Shown piece after piece: positions 12,601-24,600 of a stretch of 64,000 bases of DNA. Numbering within the stretch: position 1 is the stretch's first letter; every line of letters begins with the position of its first letter. The stretch is from Acanthopleura granulata. Lineage: Eukaryota; Mollusca; Polyplacophora; Chitonida; Chitonidae. The notes beneath the pieces are model-generated. The model had not been told where the DNA came from. It did no database searches and saw only the letters and a program-made list of their open reading frames with translations. A program made the translations under genes and the position numbers. The stretch is from the NCBI GenBank assembly GCA_016165875.1, contig JABBOT010000031.1, positions 873,961-937,960 of the forward strand, read 5' to 3'.

Positions 12601-15391
12601 GCGGACGACCCACATTGTAGATACCTGACATGAGAAGCGGACGACCCACATTGCAGATACCTGACATGAGAAGCGGATAACCCACATTGTAGATACCTGA
12701 CATGAGAAGCGGACAACCCACATTGTAGATACCTGACATGAGAAGCGGACGTCCACAGGGCCAAATGACTGCGGTAAGAGGTAAGTGTTGAAGCTGTGAG
12801 ATATATACCTACACGATCAAGAAAGAAATTCAACGATCATATGTAAATCATAACATAGCTTTAACAAAATTAGTTCTTTGATGTGCAAGAGCCATTTTTC
12901 CTGGCATGGCATAAACGTTAGACTTCAATGACAACACTATACAACCGCTACCAAAAGCCTTGAACTAGGGAATCTCCAAGATTTCACTCGCTTATAACTT
13001 TTCTCTACATTTTTTTTTACTCTAATTTTATGTGAGGTAATCACAATTTGTCTTACATCAGAAATCAGTTCCTTTTTTTTGTTTTCTTACACCACAATGC
13101 AGACTTACTTGTTTTCATGCGGGACTTTCACAAAGGCAGACAATCCTAGAATAAAAGTAACAATTATCAGAGTGTAGAAAAAATCTTGAGTTTTGGTCAC
13201 CAACTTGAAGTTGAACTAATTGTAACAAGAGCTGGATTTGATCTGGTGTTCCGATGAATAAGGAGACTAATGACAGCATGCAGGCCAGTTTTTAGCTAAA
13301 TGAGCCAGTGTGGGCCCCCATAGACTTTTTTCATTATGTCTACATGCAGGCTTAATTTTTTCAACAAATATATTAAACAATATATAGGTTCTCTTAAACT
13401 CTAATTACCAATGGTAAGGTACTGATTCAACTATGGTAAGCCTAATTTTCAGACCTTAATTCCTTTTTGAAGACAGTTACATATATTTTCTTCACACATC
13501 AGTATCTAAAGATTAGCTTCAATATGCAACACCAAAGAGAATGTCATCATTTGTCCCTAATCACAAAGGTAAAAGTGCCGAACAGGAGAAATTACCTTAA
13601 AACTTAAAAGTGGTACATATGCTAAGCTATGAATAAACATTCACACAGGCTCGACAAATAAAGCATGAGGCAGATGGATTCTGGATGAACAAAAGGGCAA
13701 TAGGCTGCATGTTTTGAATGACATCTTCTTCAACCATGGATGAATCACAGATGTAAATAATCACATTGTTCTGCCAGTTGATCGTATACAGCACACATAA
13801 CCATTTACAACATGCCACAGGCTATTCTCCAGTTTCCTTCTAGCCGCCCATAAAACTGACCGCAATGATATATGCAAAAAACTCTTGGGCACGGCTTTAA
13901 ACAAAAATTTAAAAAATCAGAAGGGTTGTGTGAAGATCAAAACAAGACCAAAAATAGCAATCCCTTTCCATATAATATTAACAAAAACACTAACCAATTA
14001 AAAAATAATGCAATGTCATCAACATACCAATTTGTGATGGCATAAATTCTGTGACAGCTTTCTTCAACTTTAAATACCTTTCCTCGACTGTATCAAACAA
14101 ACTGAAAATTATATAAATGTTTATCTGTTATTTACGCAATGAAAGTTGAATCTCTTGAACAATAGATTTACACCCAAATATTCATGTATGGAATAAAGCC
14201 ATTCAAACAGGTTAAGTAACATTAAATGTAAACCCAGTAAACAAACTATTTTAGAAATACAAAAATGCACACAAGGATTTCTTATTTAATCCAGGGAGAT
14301 GTCCACTTATTTAACATCAACAATTTGTTTACCTGAAAGACTATCAAATCCCCCAACACTAAATAAGTTTGGAGAGAAATAAGAAAAGTTACTTCAATCA
14401 ATAAGGAATTTTCTCTTTTTGTCTTCTGGGTTAAGCGCCTTTCATCCATAAAAAGTTTATTCAGCAATTAACATATGATTTCAAAGGGCATGGAAATGAC
14501 CAAAAGGTCACCTTTACTTCCTTTCCACATGAATTCCCTTTACTGTATTTCACTTCAAGATACTGTGCTGTGACAAGACCACTGTTGTCACAGATTCTTG
14601 GGTAAATGCACACAAGAAGCACTAATTTATCCACACTTCAGATACACTACCTGTAAAGAAAGCGTTTCCACATGCATGTGAGAGTTATTTTTAAATTAAG
14701 CAATATCATGAATCCATTCCCATGACTGGAGTATGGAGTAAGAGCAGTCAACGTCAGTGCTTTATACAATGCCCAGATATTACAATACATATGTCATCTG
14801 GCTAACTAGCTATGAGGAGCTCTAGTTTACGATTTTTTTTTCACAAGTATTAAGTATAATAAAATTACCTGGGTTTAAACTGTGCTGAAAACACCAAACC
14901 CGTGAACTCTGTGTCAATCACTGAGGGAGAAACAAATGTAAGATCAGCTAACTTGTTAATGAAATATATTTTAAATACATTAATCAAATAGAAATGTCCA
15001 TTATTTTGACGTAAATGCAATTTTAATGTCTTCCAACCTTATTTATTTTTTCATTGACGTTTAACTATAGTCTAGTAAGTCGCTGAATTAAAACAAATCC
15101 TGATCCCGAACCATAGTCCCAGTTTGCTGTGACGTTACGTGTGGCAAAAATTTTGATCAGCCATCCATCCTATGGCCCCAAACCATGGCGGATTTAAAAA
15201 GTTGCCAAACCTAACGTCAGAGCAAACGCGGGCTACCTGAATTTGTGATAAAATATCTCTGGCAGAATGGAAGTTAGCCAAGATCAGAAAGAGTTTATTT
15301 CTCGCCACCTACCAACAAATGCTGCATTTTTCACAGCATCAGTGATCAGAGGCATTGCCACTTCAAACGTAGAGCGATAAACTTCACACAT
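683..15391 (-). CDS. PNLDC1: PNLDC1-like CAF1/PARN-family 3'-5' exoribonuclease (piRNA trimmer), 3' end outside window
   Basis: Exons in gene order: 15313-15391, 14869-14920, 14028-14101, 13109-13145, 12733-12808, 11714-11761, 10978-11072, 10471-10571, 9398-9486, 8312-8394, then an unresolved short part, then 6123-6192, 4566-4651, 3635-3699, 3200-3267, 2370-2423, 1724-1766, 683-782. All have AG/GT borders and phases that join without a stop. The start is the first ATG (MCEVYRST) after an in-frame TAA. DEDDh nuclease residues are visible: D29 and E31 in VVIDTEFTGL, D in GHNMLMDLL, H and D in LLHEAGFDAYQCGY. Segments such as SPGIVHAEGFDRY and VNIIRATVNYL fit PNLDC1 better than PARN. In mouse and silkworm this enzyme trims piRNA 3' ends at the outer mitochondrial membrane; the C-terminal membrane anchor would lie beyond the left edge. 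Three exon ends are amplified into tandem arrays (listed separately). Confidence 0.85.
2770..2960 (+). mobile_element. Degenerate SINE-like copy in PNLDC1 intron
   Basis: The stretch has a tttatttacttatttactcagtgg head, cactcaagaatact and a later ggaaactgggctaaaactcac...gcaggttgctagcagac block. These match in order the core of the better copy at 4148-4415. It is strongly diverged. Confidence 0.55.
4148..4415 (+). mobile_element. Near full-length SINE-like element (lophotrochozoan family)
   Basis: The order is atttatttgattggtgtt, tactcaagaatatttcact, ggaaaccaggcagggcc, cccacgaccatctgcaggtt, gctggcagaccttccc, gaggaagccagcatgagc, then a tail with gctacgctagcgtgctatcc. The same core recurs at 27835, 42455, 45130, 52870, 58612 and 63592 in both orientations, as expected for a dispersed retroelement. 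I know the core as abundant in bivalve and brachiopod DNA; the family name would need a repeat library. Confidence 0.8.
5081..6190 (-). repeat. 74-75 bp tandem array of a PNLDC1 exon end plus 5' splice site
   Basis: About 14 units can be counted from the recurring gtagaatttgtcacacag block (for example at 5167, 5241, 5316, 5391, 5467, 5542, 5616, 5691, 5765, 5839, 5913, 5988, 6062), spaced 73-76 bp. On the minus strand each unit resembles the coding end of the exon at 6123-6192 (LCDKFYSPLP) followed by a splice donor. Some copies keep CAG|GTAAGT (for example near 5147, 5222, 5371); others have lost the GT (near 5586, 5671). The last, most diverged member is the exon itself. Confidence 0.9.
6123..6192 (-). 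CDS. PNLDC1: PNLDC1-like exon with third catalytic Asp (GHNMLMD)
   Basis: The exon encodes PLIGHNMLMDLLFLYDKFYS plus PLP and ends in phase 1. It joins in frame to the exon at 4566-4651 (DSYSVFKKQLHKMFPVMFDT...). The Asp of NMLMD matches the third acidic residue of the DEDDh site of PARN and PNLDC1. The last part of the exon and its GTAAAT donor are the template of the 74-75 bp array that follows in the intron. Confidence 0.85.
6340..6600 (+). mobile_element. Degenerate SINE-like copy
   Basis: Decayed version of the element at 4148-4415: tttatttgactggta, atttaagaatgtttcactta, gagaaatccagagtgctctgggtaacccaatgacc and catgggctgtcaa can be matched in order. It lies in a PNLDC1 intron. Confidence 0.55.
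7221..7245 (-). CDS. PNLDC1: Candidate micro-exon of the PNLDC1-like gene
   Basis: A 25-nt stretch with AG|T...|GTAAAT borders continues the phase left by the exon at 8312-8394 and would read N-VKEFGFEE. It aligns with the segment before the third catalytic Asp, which in PARN reads like LNDAVGF. About 12 further residues expected before PLIGHN were not found between 6193 and 7220, so the joint here stays open. The exon is too short to be sure of by eye. Confidence 0.35.
7545..7665. mobile_element. Short palindromic (MITE-like) element
   Basis: Arms 7549-7577 (gtgtagcctgataccgctgg...) and 7632-7661 (...ccagcg-like atatcaggctacac) are reverse complements with few mismatches. The inner part also pairs (caaatccc with gggatttg), so almost the whole 115 bp can fold into one hairpin. 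Such structure suits a non-autonomous inverted-repeat element. It lies inside a PNLDC1 intron. Confidence 0.6.
9540..10530 (-). repeat. 57-bp tandem array of a PNLDC1 exon end plus 5' splice site
   Basis: About 15 units repeat the last half of the exon at 10471-10571 (minus strand: VQKSEGDTLILEKDK) with its donor AAAG|GTGAGT and the following GGCTGGTA. Donor positions 10205, 10262, 10319, 10376 and 10433 are exactly 57 bp apart, equal to 19 codons. The first intronic unit is shortened to 32 bp, which breaks the reading frame just after the authentic donor. Long shadow ORFs on both strands here come from this repeat. Confidence 0.9.
11310..11535. repeat. Imperfect short tandem repeat (about 21 bp, ggaaaccagacagaggattga)
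   Basis: Degenerate units of gaggaaaccagacagag type repeat roughly ten times in the intron between the PNLDC1-like exons at 11714-11761 and 10978-11072. Neither splice site is included, unlike the three exon-end arrays. The open frames on both strands here follow from the repeat and are not genes. Confidence 0.7.
12541..12757 (-). repeat. 36-bp tandem array of a PNLDC1 exon end plus 5' splice site
   Basis: There are six copies with exact 36-bp spacing (marker at 12545, 12581, 12617, 12653, 12689, 12725). On the minus strand each copy ends a coding-like segment (VRFSCQ) with TGTCAG|GTATCT. The outermost copy is the true end of the exon at 12733-12808. All intronic copies stay open in the exon's own frame and would add the block VSTMWVVRFSCQ (12 codons) per unit. 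Confidence 0.95.
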
Positions 15392-15641
15392 GATGGCAAT
15401 ATCTTTTCTTTACGCATCTACGATTGATGAATTTCAACATACTGTGTAAAGTGCCAAATCCTTGCTTGCCGTAATGTGAACCCACAGTGTCGTGAAATTC
15501 GTCTGCTAGTGAGAGCGACAACATCGATTAACCAATGGTGGTGTGGCATTCTATGATTTACCACAAAGTGGTCTTTGTTGAATTATGGCGGCTTTCGTAC
15601 AACGATGGTTTACAAGAAAACGATAATTTAACTTCCTCGCT
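15392..15641. promoter_or_regulatory. Probable bidirectional promoter between PNLDC1-like and TCTN2 genes
   Basis: Only 250 bp separate the start codons of two divergent genes, so transcription must start within or near this stretch unless hidden 5' exons exist. It holds a CCAAT box (aaccaatgg, about 15530) and, close to the TCTN2 start, atggcggc (about 15585), which matches the YY1 core. No TATA box is obvious at a fixed distance. The motif calls are short and could be chance. Confidence 0.6.
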
Positions 15642-18600
15642 ATGACGGACTTATATACAGGACCAAGTCACACGTATGGCGTACCGATGAAAGGCCTAAT
15701 TTCAAAATGTGTTTTGCCATTGATGCTGCTTTGGTTGTCTCTTCCACCAGCAGAAGGTAAATAGCGTAGTGGTTGTTGCTGTTCTTAAAGCAAGCAAGTT
15801 GTCACTTGTCCTGTCAAACGTGCCATGCTTTGAGTTGCCTCAAGCAGTTCTGAGCATGTGGTTCCTGTACCTCGTCTAACAACAAACAAAAAGTTTCTCA
15901 CAAGTGTTGGCGATCGGTCTGACAATAATTATTCCATCAATTTTCACAGCAAATAAACTTTTTTATGTTTTTGTCTTCATGCACAAAGCGCTTAGCTTTA
16001 GCCGTTAATAATGGGATTACCAAATGGTGAAGTTTAGTTGTTCCACTAATGACACTGATTTGATTAAAATGAACTCCTTATGATCAAAGATTATTGAGAT
16101 CAACAAACGAAATGAAAGACTGATAATATCGGAAAATAAGGGGGAAAGGCATAAGCATGCTGATTTGCGATAACTTCATGCTTTTCCTGGCAACGAATAC
16201 ATCAGTTGAAATCTGTTAGAATGGCTAGTTTTACATTGCAGACAATGGCAAATAGTATCGTTCTATTCTTATACACAGTGAATAGATTAATCTGTTAATT
16301 GTTTGGTTTTTCCTTCTTTTTTTTTTTTTCAGGAGTTGGCAAGGTCTTCATCGGGTTTCCACCATACCTCAATTTGACTTCACCCAGTCCTGACGACTTC
16401 GTTTACTATGTTCATGACACAAATGGCTTATTCCCTGTATATATTGAAGCCTTCAGTGACACCAACTCTTCACAGTCTGTGCCTATAACTCATAATGTGA
16501 GTGAGGATTTCTTTATTAATGAATTGCTTGATAGATCTAGTTCAAATTTCATGTGGTTGTTTATGTGTATTAAATGTAAGGTATTCATGATGTGTAACTG
16601 TTAAATAAAGACTGTAAATGTTTAAGGTGATTCCTTGATTCTTGGTTCCCTCACCACCTACACATCATTGTACCCCAGCCCAGCAATTGATTGTTTCACT
16701 TTTTGCCAGAATTTGTCAGCAGAGATCACATTATCACAAAGTGTAGCCAAATACTGATAATAAAAAAATTGTTTCACTGCTTTCACCAGTTTTTATTATA
16801 GGCAATCAGGTATAGGCTTAAGTCTCTGAAGCAGGAATGAAGAAAAAAAACTTGAGAAGTTATTTTTCATAAGATCAATGCTGAAAATCTTATTTGCACG
16901 TTGCTCATACCTGTTATAACTTCATCTGTTCGAAAACCCCTACATTTCATGAATCCTTTAAACTGAAATGGGATGAACAAGTGTCACCCAAATGGTCTCC
17001 ATGGGGGTGGGATAGTTATTACGCCCAAAACATGGCATTTGTATTCTGTCTGTAACAGGATTCCTTAAGTTTGATGTAACAGTAACCGTAAGGCCGCTTA
17101 GCCAAATTGTACTTGTAGTGGTTTTCCACATTGCACATGTATGGCCTGGTTACATATTTCATTTCAGTGCAATCAGGGTAATGCTGTATTTCTTTCCATG
17201 CCTGTCTCATATGTTCTTCTTTGTGTATTTGCAGGTTGTTGTTAATTGTGAACCAGCCTTTTTCACTGATGGATATTCATCTGCCACATTCCAATCTGTC
17301 ACCCTAGGGTCCTCAGCTAATTATTCAAATGTTATTGCCAAGTATGTATGATTGGAATGAAAACCACAACATAAATGCTGCACTGAAGAATTTTGAAGAA
17401 ATTGTGCAATTATTATCTTTCACATATATAGCTAATATATTCACATAAGGTAAATTATGTCAAATGGTGTAAATTCCAGTAATTTGCTGAACATTGAAAA
17501 GCAGTCCATGCGTGTAACATTGTGACTGATCATTTAATCCTTGGATTACCCTAATCACTGTCAGCTGGAGAGAACTGCCTAAGCTGACAATATACACTTG
17601 GCTACATGTGTATAAAATCTCCCTCTTCTTAAAAACAACATCTGCATGTACAAAGGCCATTCAAATGTCCACCTGCCCATGGTTATGCTAAGACATACAT
17701 GTAGGACCATATGGGAAATATAACATGGGTGTTAATGAGGGAAACTCATTACTATGATTTCTCCTGTTGACAGTTGCAGAAACAATATTGATTTCAAAAT
17801 ATCTGTACCACTGTTGAACTAGGACCATATTGCTCTGAGCGTATCTTTCCATTTTATGTCACAAACTTCTTAATGTTTGATTAAGTAAATTTGCCCTCTT
17901 GACCCAGTCGTTAATTTCACGAGGCAAGCCTGAGACTGACGTGACTTTATTATTATTGTTTTATGTTGAATCATCCACAGTAACTTCACATTGGGTCGTG
18001 CTATAAATGTGAGATGCTATGGTGAATCCCAAGTGCCAGCCCCTGTACCCAGTGGATCAATACCACAGTTCACAAAAGACACTTCATGGAGTGACCCTGT
18101 GTAAGTCATGAAATCATGAGAACTTTTGTTTTTGTGCTATTTGCTATATCTGCTTTTTTGACACATTTGAAAATAACTGGAGCTAAAAGTTAATCAAAAC
18201 ATTTGTATTAGCTATGAAGTTGGCTGAAGAGCTATTCTCACCATAGATAATGGGCCTCTGACCAATGAGGTGAAAAGTGAAATCCAGCTCTTGCGAGCTT
18301 GCCAGCTGTGTTAGGTCAGAAAATTTATCACCTGTCTGACACTTAAGTTTATTCCACTCACAGAACTTCTGAGTTAAGTGGTTTTAAAATCAATACATAT
18401 AGAAATGAGTACTTACAACATATTCATTTTTTGGCATATTTTGAAGATTTCTGAAGTACAATAGATTTATGTTTTAAACATGTGCAAATTTGGTAGCTTT
18501 TCTGAAGTTAACAAACAATTAAAATATAAGATGTATTTGTTTAGAGACATTTAGAAATATGTTATTATTTTATCTGACCTTGTCTCACTTATGTGTTGTT

Positions 18601-21600
18601 AGGTTGTTTCAAGTGAAACCATCCCCCACAGTTAACTTCTGCCAGAGTGTATTTGTTGTTCCAAATCTGCATCAGCAGAATGCATCAACCTTTGAATTGG
18701 AATTCAGGTAACACGATTATTCTTTGCTCAAACTGTAGTAATTGTGTTGTATCACCGCCGTTATGTCACTGATGCTAAAGTTACATAGTGCCGTTATGTA
18801 ACATGTGGCATCCGACACAGAGTGAGTTGAATACACAAAGCATTGAAGGCTGTGCAATATTATATCCAGACAGTGAAGAGCTCAACCAATCATGGCAGCC
18901 CCCCTGTATTTATAGTGATGCTTTGTTTAATTTACCATTCATCACTTTCAAAAAAGTGTATAAAAATGAGGAATACTGTCTTAAAAATTCTTAATTTTTT
19001 TTAAATCCAATGTCATTTGAGAAGTTTCTTTCCCACTTTTCCCTTTCAACAATGTAATATACAAATCAAACATGGTATGACTTGCCAGAAGTATTATTTG
19101 CTCTGCGCACTCTTGTTGCTTCTCTGTAAAAGTGTTTACCATTGTATGACGTAAAAAATAAATCTTGAGTCGTAGTTCATCAGACACCCAACATGAAGGA
19201 TAGGACAAGTATTGGTTGACCAATTTATGGGCTTCCTGTCTGGTGTCTTTAGTATGGCATTCTACAGCCTGGTTCCCTCATGTATTCTGCGTACCTGGAA
19301 AGTAATGTTACGGACACTACAAAGCTATCTGCCTTGTGATTGGCTGTATATCTATCATGACACGTTCACAAATGTAGCGAATGAAAGGACTGTTGTGACG
19401 TCCCAATGTTGAGGTCCTCTGTCACATTGTACAACAAGACTGTGGCGTCACAAAGCTATGCACCAGTGGATCAAAAGTGGTTCCACGTGGGAACAGGTGA
19501 CCCAAGGTTAGTGATGATGTGACCGCACAGAATTTGGTGTGGTAAATTTGTATTGTGCCTGCCCTTAAGTGTGACGCTAGTAGCGCCACCTGATGTCGGG
19601 GCAGGAGGGGCAGACCAGGCAGGGCATTCTAGTAAGACTGCTTTAATAGTAAATACACTGTACATCTGCATGGAGATCGACCATGAAAATGAAACAATGA
19701 AACACATAGTGATATGATTGAAATCATGTGATGTGAAACAGCCTAAAAAAAAGAAAAATTGAAGAAATATAGCACTTGTTTGAGTTCATTCTCGAGCCAG
19801 TATTTTCAGGCTTTAATCTTAGGTGTTAGAAGTAACAGCTGAATTTATTTTGTTTGTATCCTTTGATGATGATTGATAATTGGTTGTCCCATGACTTGCA
19901 GTGACCCAGTTGAAGGTGGCATTGATAACCTGAATGTGACATGCTCTGTACAGTCAGCTGCCCCAGGTATGTTGTCCATGATCAGTAATCCAGGCCAAAG
20001 TTGTGTAGTGTAGTGTTAACTTCTGCCTTTGCAATGACAATTTGTGGGCAAACAGGCAACACAGTACTTATGTATTACAAAAGAACTGTAACCGATCCAA
20101 CCTGAACCTGTGCAGCCATTGTTCAGGAACAAGGGACTGATTCCACAAAGCCATTTCTGACATTAATCAGAATTTCAAATGTGATTTTAGAGCTTATTTC
20201 TGGGCTCTAAAAACTAGTTAATTTTGACCAAATCATCAATATTATCATTGGACAAATGTGTCAAAATTTCAACTTCCTATGTTGAAAACTAAGGACTGTG
20301 ACGATATTTTAGAATTTGACGTCAGAAATGGATCAGAAATGGCAGATCAGACTCCTGGTCTTCTACAATGAGTGTGAGTGACACTGTCATGCTCAAATAC
20401 AAAAACGAAGACCTGACGAACAGTATGCAACTTACATCATGTTTGTTATTTTGTTCTAATTTTGTTTGTTATATTTTGATATGTTATACTTCCGTAGCCT
20501 TGTCTTGAAGGTTATTCCACATATCATGGTTACGTCAGTTTGTGGGTCAATTCAGCAGACCTTGGATTATGTTCATTACCAGTTCATGTGCACTTCTCTA
20601 GCTGAAGAAACTTTGCTGTCTTCAGATATTCACATAAGCTATAACCTGGGAAGTTCTGACACATTTGTCATGTTTTATGTAGAAAAAATCATTAATTATA
20701 TGAAATAGATGGTTTACAAAGTAAATCTTAATTGATTTTCTATAACAGCAGTATTCTCTTTTCTGTATTAAAGTGAAGGACAGCGCATGTTCAGAGTTAA
20801 GTTTGTCAAAAAGGTTGGACAGTATCATGTTTATTTTGGTGAAGTGTCTTTTCTAACAGCCAATACAACAGTGGAAATAGACATTCAGCCGTGCTCCATC
20901 GGCTAACATGAAACACAGCCATTATGTCTGGGCTGTGAGTTAATTGTTCCAATCGCAGAACACTATTGTCACCTGAGAATTTAGTAAGCTGATAGAGTTG
21001 TGGTTGAAACTTAAGTGTATATGTAAATTTATAACATGAAATGATTAAAAAACTTACTTCCACCACAACACAACAGTCTGGAAATACATTGCAGTGTTGT
21101 TCACACATGGACATAATTACAATATATAACATTAAAACAGTGCCCTGTCTCTGAGTCAGTGTGTTATTACACGTCACAATGACAGTCACCAAAGAAGATT
21201 ACAAACACCTGATATCTCCTAGCTCACTGATTGGTCCATCTCTCATAAGCTTAGAAGCATCGGCGCCTCAAGATCCCAGTCAGCAGCAAATACTCCATAC
21301 TTCAAAACAAAGATAATACAGCAACAAATTCATACAAATTCAAGCCGGTTTTTGCATTCAAAAGAGAATTTTGTAATCTTCTTAATGAAGAGTGCCTCAG
21401 TCATGAGCTGTCTTTTACTTAAATATATTTTGGCAAGAAACTCACAGCGTTTGTATTCTTAGATATTATCCCCTGCTCCAGTATTGGTTAGCAACGTGCT
21501 AGTGTACACAAAAACATCTATCTTTAGCTGTGTTAGCATCAGTTAATTGTTGGAAAGTGTTCTGACTGTTAACCCTGTTGTTGTTTTTGTAAAGCCCCCG

Positions 21601-24600
21601 GGTTGGTGATATCCATCAACACAATTGGAGCATATCCAAAGTATGGACTCTCTAGAAATGTAAGTATGAGCTCTGTTATTATGTCTGCAGGACGTACTTT
21701 TATACCTGGAGCCCTTTGCTGGCCATGTAACCTGTGGGGTCTCCCTCCAGATTTTCAGGAGTGAGGAGTTGTTAGGGAATTACATGTACCAGGCTGCTGT
21801 TGTAATAACTCCTGTTTTTTCTCAGGGCTCTCAGGTTTCCTCTACTCGTAAATCTGACACATGTAAATATTCATTGAGATGGAGATAAATACATGTAAGC
21901 AATATTACAGCAAATGTGTCAAAAAAAAAGGGACGGTTAAGAGATGTCAAAGAGACATTAAGAACATGCGTGAGGTAGTTTTGTGTTAAAACTGAATGAC
22001 TTTGAATTAGCGTTGAATTTTTTTTATAGTTCAAGGTAATTTTCTGTTGAGTAGAATGTGTATCTCCTCCTGTCAGAAACAATCTTTGTGTGGTCTCAGT
22101 CGGAATGGTTGGCATGTAGGATTAGTGGATGGGAGGTCAGGCTTGGGAAGGGCAGTGGGTATTGTTTAGTCATTCCCAGCTTGGTTCTCTCCACTCATAC
22201 ACTTTTCAGCATGTGAAAATGTGCTATAATGTGGAGTATGGTGTACAACCCCATTCAGACATATGAAAAAAAAAATATGTTTAAATGAAAGTCTTAAGGA
22301 AGAGGTGAATTTATAAAATATATACAACTTGGCCATCACAACATAATATACGGATGCTTAAATTGGCAACATTACAAACTGTAGGCACAGAATAAGAATT
22401 ACAACATTCCCCATCAAAGTTTGGTCCCTCTTTTAAATTTCTCGCTAGATCTGTCTCTCGTATCCACCAAATGTATATGTGCTGTCTATAACGCCCCTCT
22501 ATGTCATTATCATACTGTCTATAATGCCCCGTATGTCATTATCATACTGTCTATAATGCCCCATATGTCATTATCATACTGTCTGTAACACCCCATATGT
22601 CATTATCATACTGTCTATAACACCCCATGTGTCATTATCATACTGTCTATAACACCCCTCTATGTCATTATCGTACTGTCTATAATGCCCCATATGTCAT
22701 TATCATACTGTCTGTAACACCCCATATGTCATTATCATACTGTCTATAACGCCCCGTAGTCATTATCATACTGTCTATAACACCCCTCTGTGTCATTATC
22801 ATACTGTCTATAACACCCCATGTGTCATTATCATACTGTCTATAACGCCCTGTATGTCATTATCATACTGTCTGTAATGCCCTGTATGTCATTATCATAC
22901 TGTCTATAACACCCCTCTATGTCATTATCGTACTGTCTATAACGCCCCTCTATGTCATTATCATACTGTCTATAATGCCCCATATGTCATTATCATACTG
23001 TCTATAACGCCCCATATGTCATTATCATACTGTCTGTAACACCCCTCTATGTCATTATCATACTGTCTATAAGGCCCCATATGTCATTATCATACTGTCT
23101 GTAATGCCCCGTATGATTGTCAAGACCCAGTGCCACAGATTGGTAAGAATTGTGTATCTTACAACATCCCCTATCAAAGAACAGTATTTTGTTAAATTTT
23201 TTACAAGATTTCTCTCTAATATCAAGCTGTCTACCAAGCACTGTATAACCCTGAATACCAGCACAGCAGATTAGTATAAACACATCGACTTACCCTTTTA
23301 CAGGCCTCGTTTATCCTACTGATTGTACCGTACACCATCCAGACTAAAGGCTCAGCTATCATGGTGCAGTGTTCAGCCCAGTCCATCACGGGAAATCAGT
23401 ACCAATTTTCCAGGTCTGCAGGTAAACTACAGATAAACCTGAGGCTAGGAAACTACAGTGTTTGTGTTATTTCTCAGTACACTTTTTGGGATATATTTTA
23501 ATTATGCCTTTTGGCTTGCCTCCTTAATATTGCCAAACTGATAGGACTGGTAGTCACCTGAAATTACAAGAAAGTGATTTTTCTGTGCAAATCCAATATT
23601 TCAGCTAGATCTGTTTTCTGTTCGTGGCTATTAAACGCTATGTGTATGTAAAAGAAACAGTTGTAAATAGAACCTGAACTACATGATGACACCAAACATG
23701 ATGTGCACAGCAGCGGATGTTCATCAGTAACTTTGCCAAAGGTGGATGGTCTCCTCCTCCCATGGTACACACTGCCATTGTATAAGTGACATATTTTTGA
23801 ATATATTATTAAAAAATTGTCCCAAAAAATAAGAAAAAAATTACTAGTCACAGGGCTTTCTATGACAAAATTATTATATTTGATTCATAAATTACATTTA
23901 ACTGATACAGTATTGACAGCCTTATGACTGACTGTCTGTGAAAATTTTAGGATTTATCCCAAATGTTTCATGCAAAGCCTCTATATTCAGGTTCATCAAC
24001 CCGGTTTGAAATGGAAACAGGAAGTGTTCACCTTTACCCAGAATTCCCTGAGTTCATCCAATCTACATCACCAACTATAAAAGTGAGTTGCCTCAGTTTT
24101 GAACAAACACTTCAGGCCCTTTTTGTTGAAGATTTATTAAACCCTAACACACTTTTATATCATGAATAGCACTAGGGAGCGATGTACTAGTAGTATACTA
24201 CCAGTGACATGATAATATAACTGGTCATAAAGCATTTCCTATGCAGTGATACTATCTACGTATAAAGCTGTCACCCATGGATGGAGATATGCATGCTAAT
24301 GTTCGTTTCACTGCGACCACGAGACCCTTGATGAATGAGGTCCTGTGTTCAGATCTAACTGTGGCTGTTTCTTCTGCAGTTTTAAGTCAGGAGATTTGTC
24401 AAATAGCTGGCAAAGGTGAGTGGGTTACTCTGGCATTTGGCATTCCGGTTTCCTCCGAGCACACAAGTTTCCTCCACCAGTAGAGTTGACTGCTGTGATC
24501 TGATGGAAGAATTTCTTAGTACAGTGTTAAAACTCAATCATATTTTCATTAAGCTGTGAGAAAGGTTACTTTCACAGTTTAGGCATCAGTCATGTCCTTG

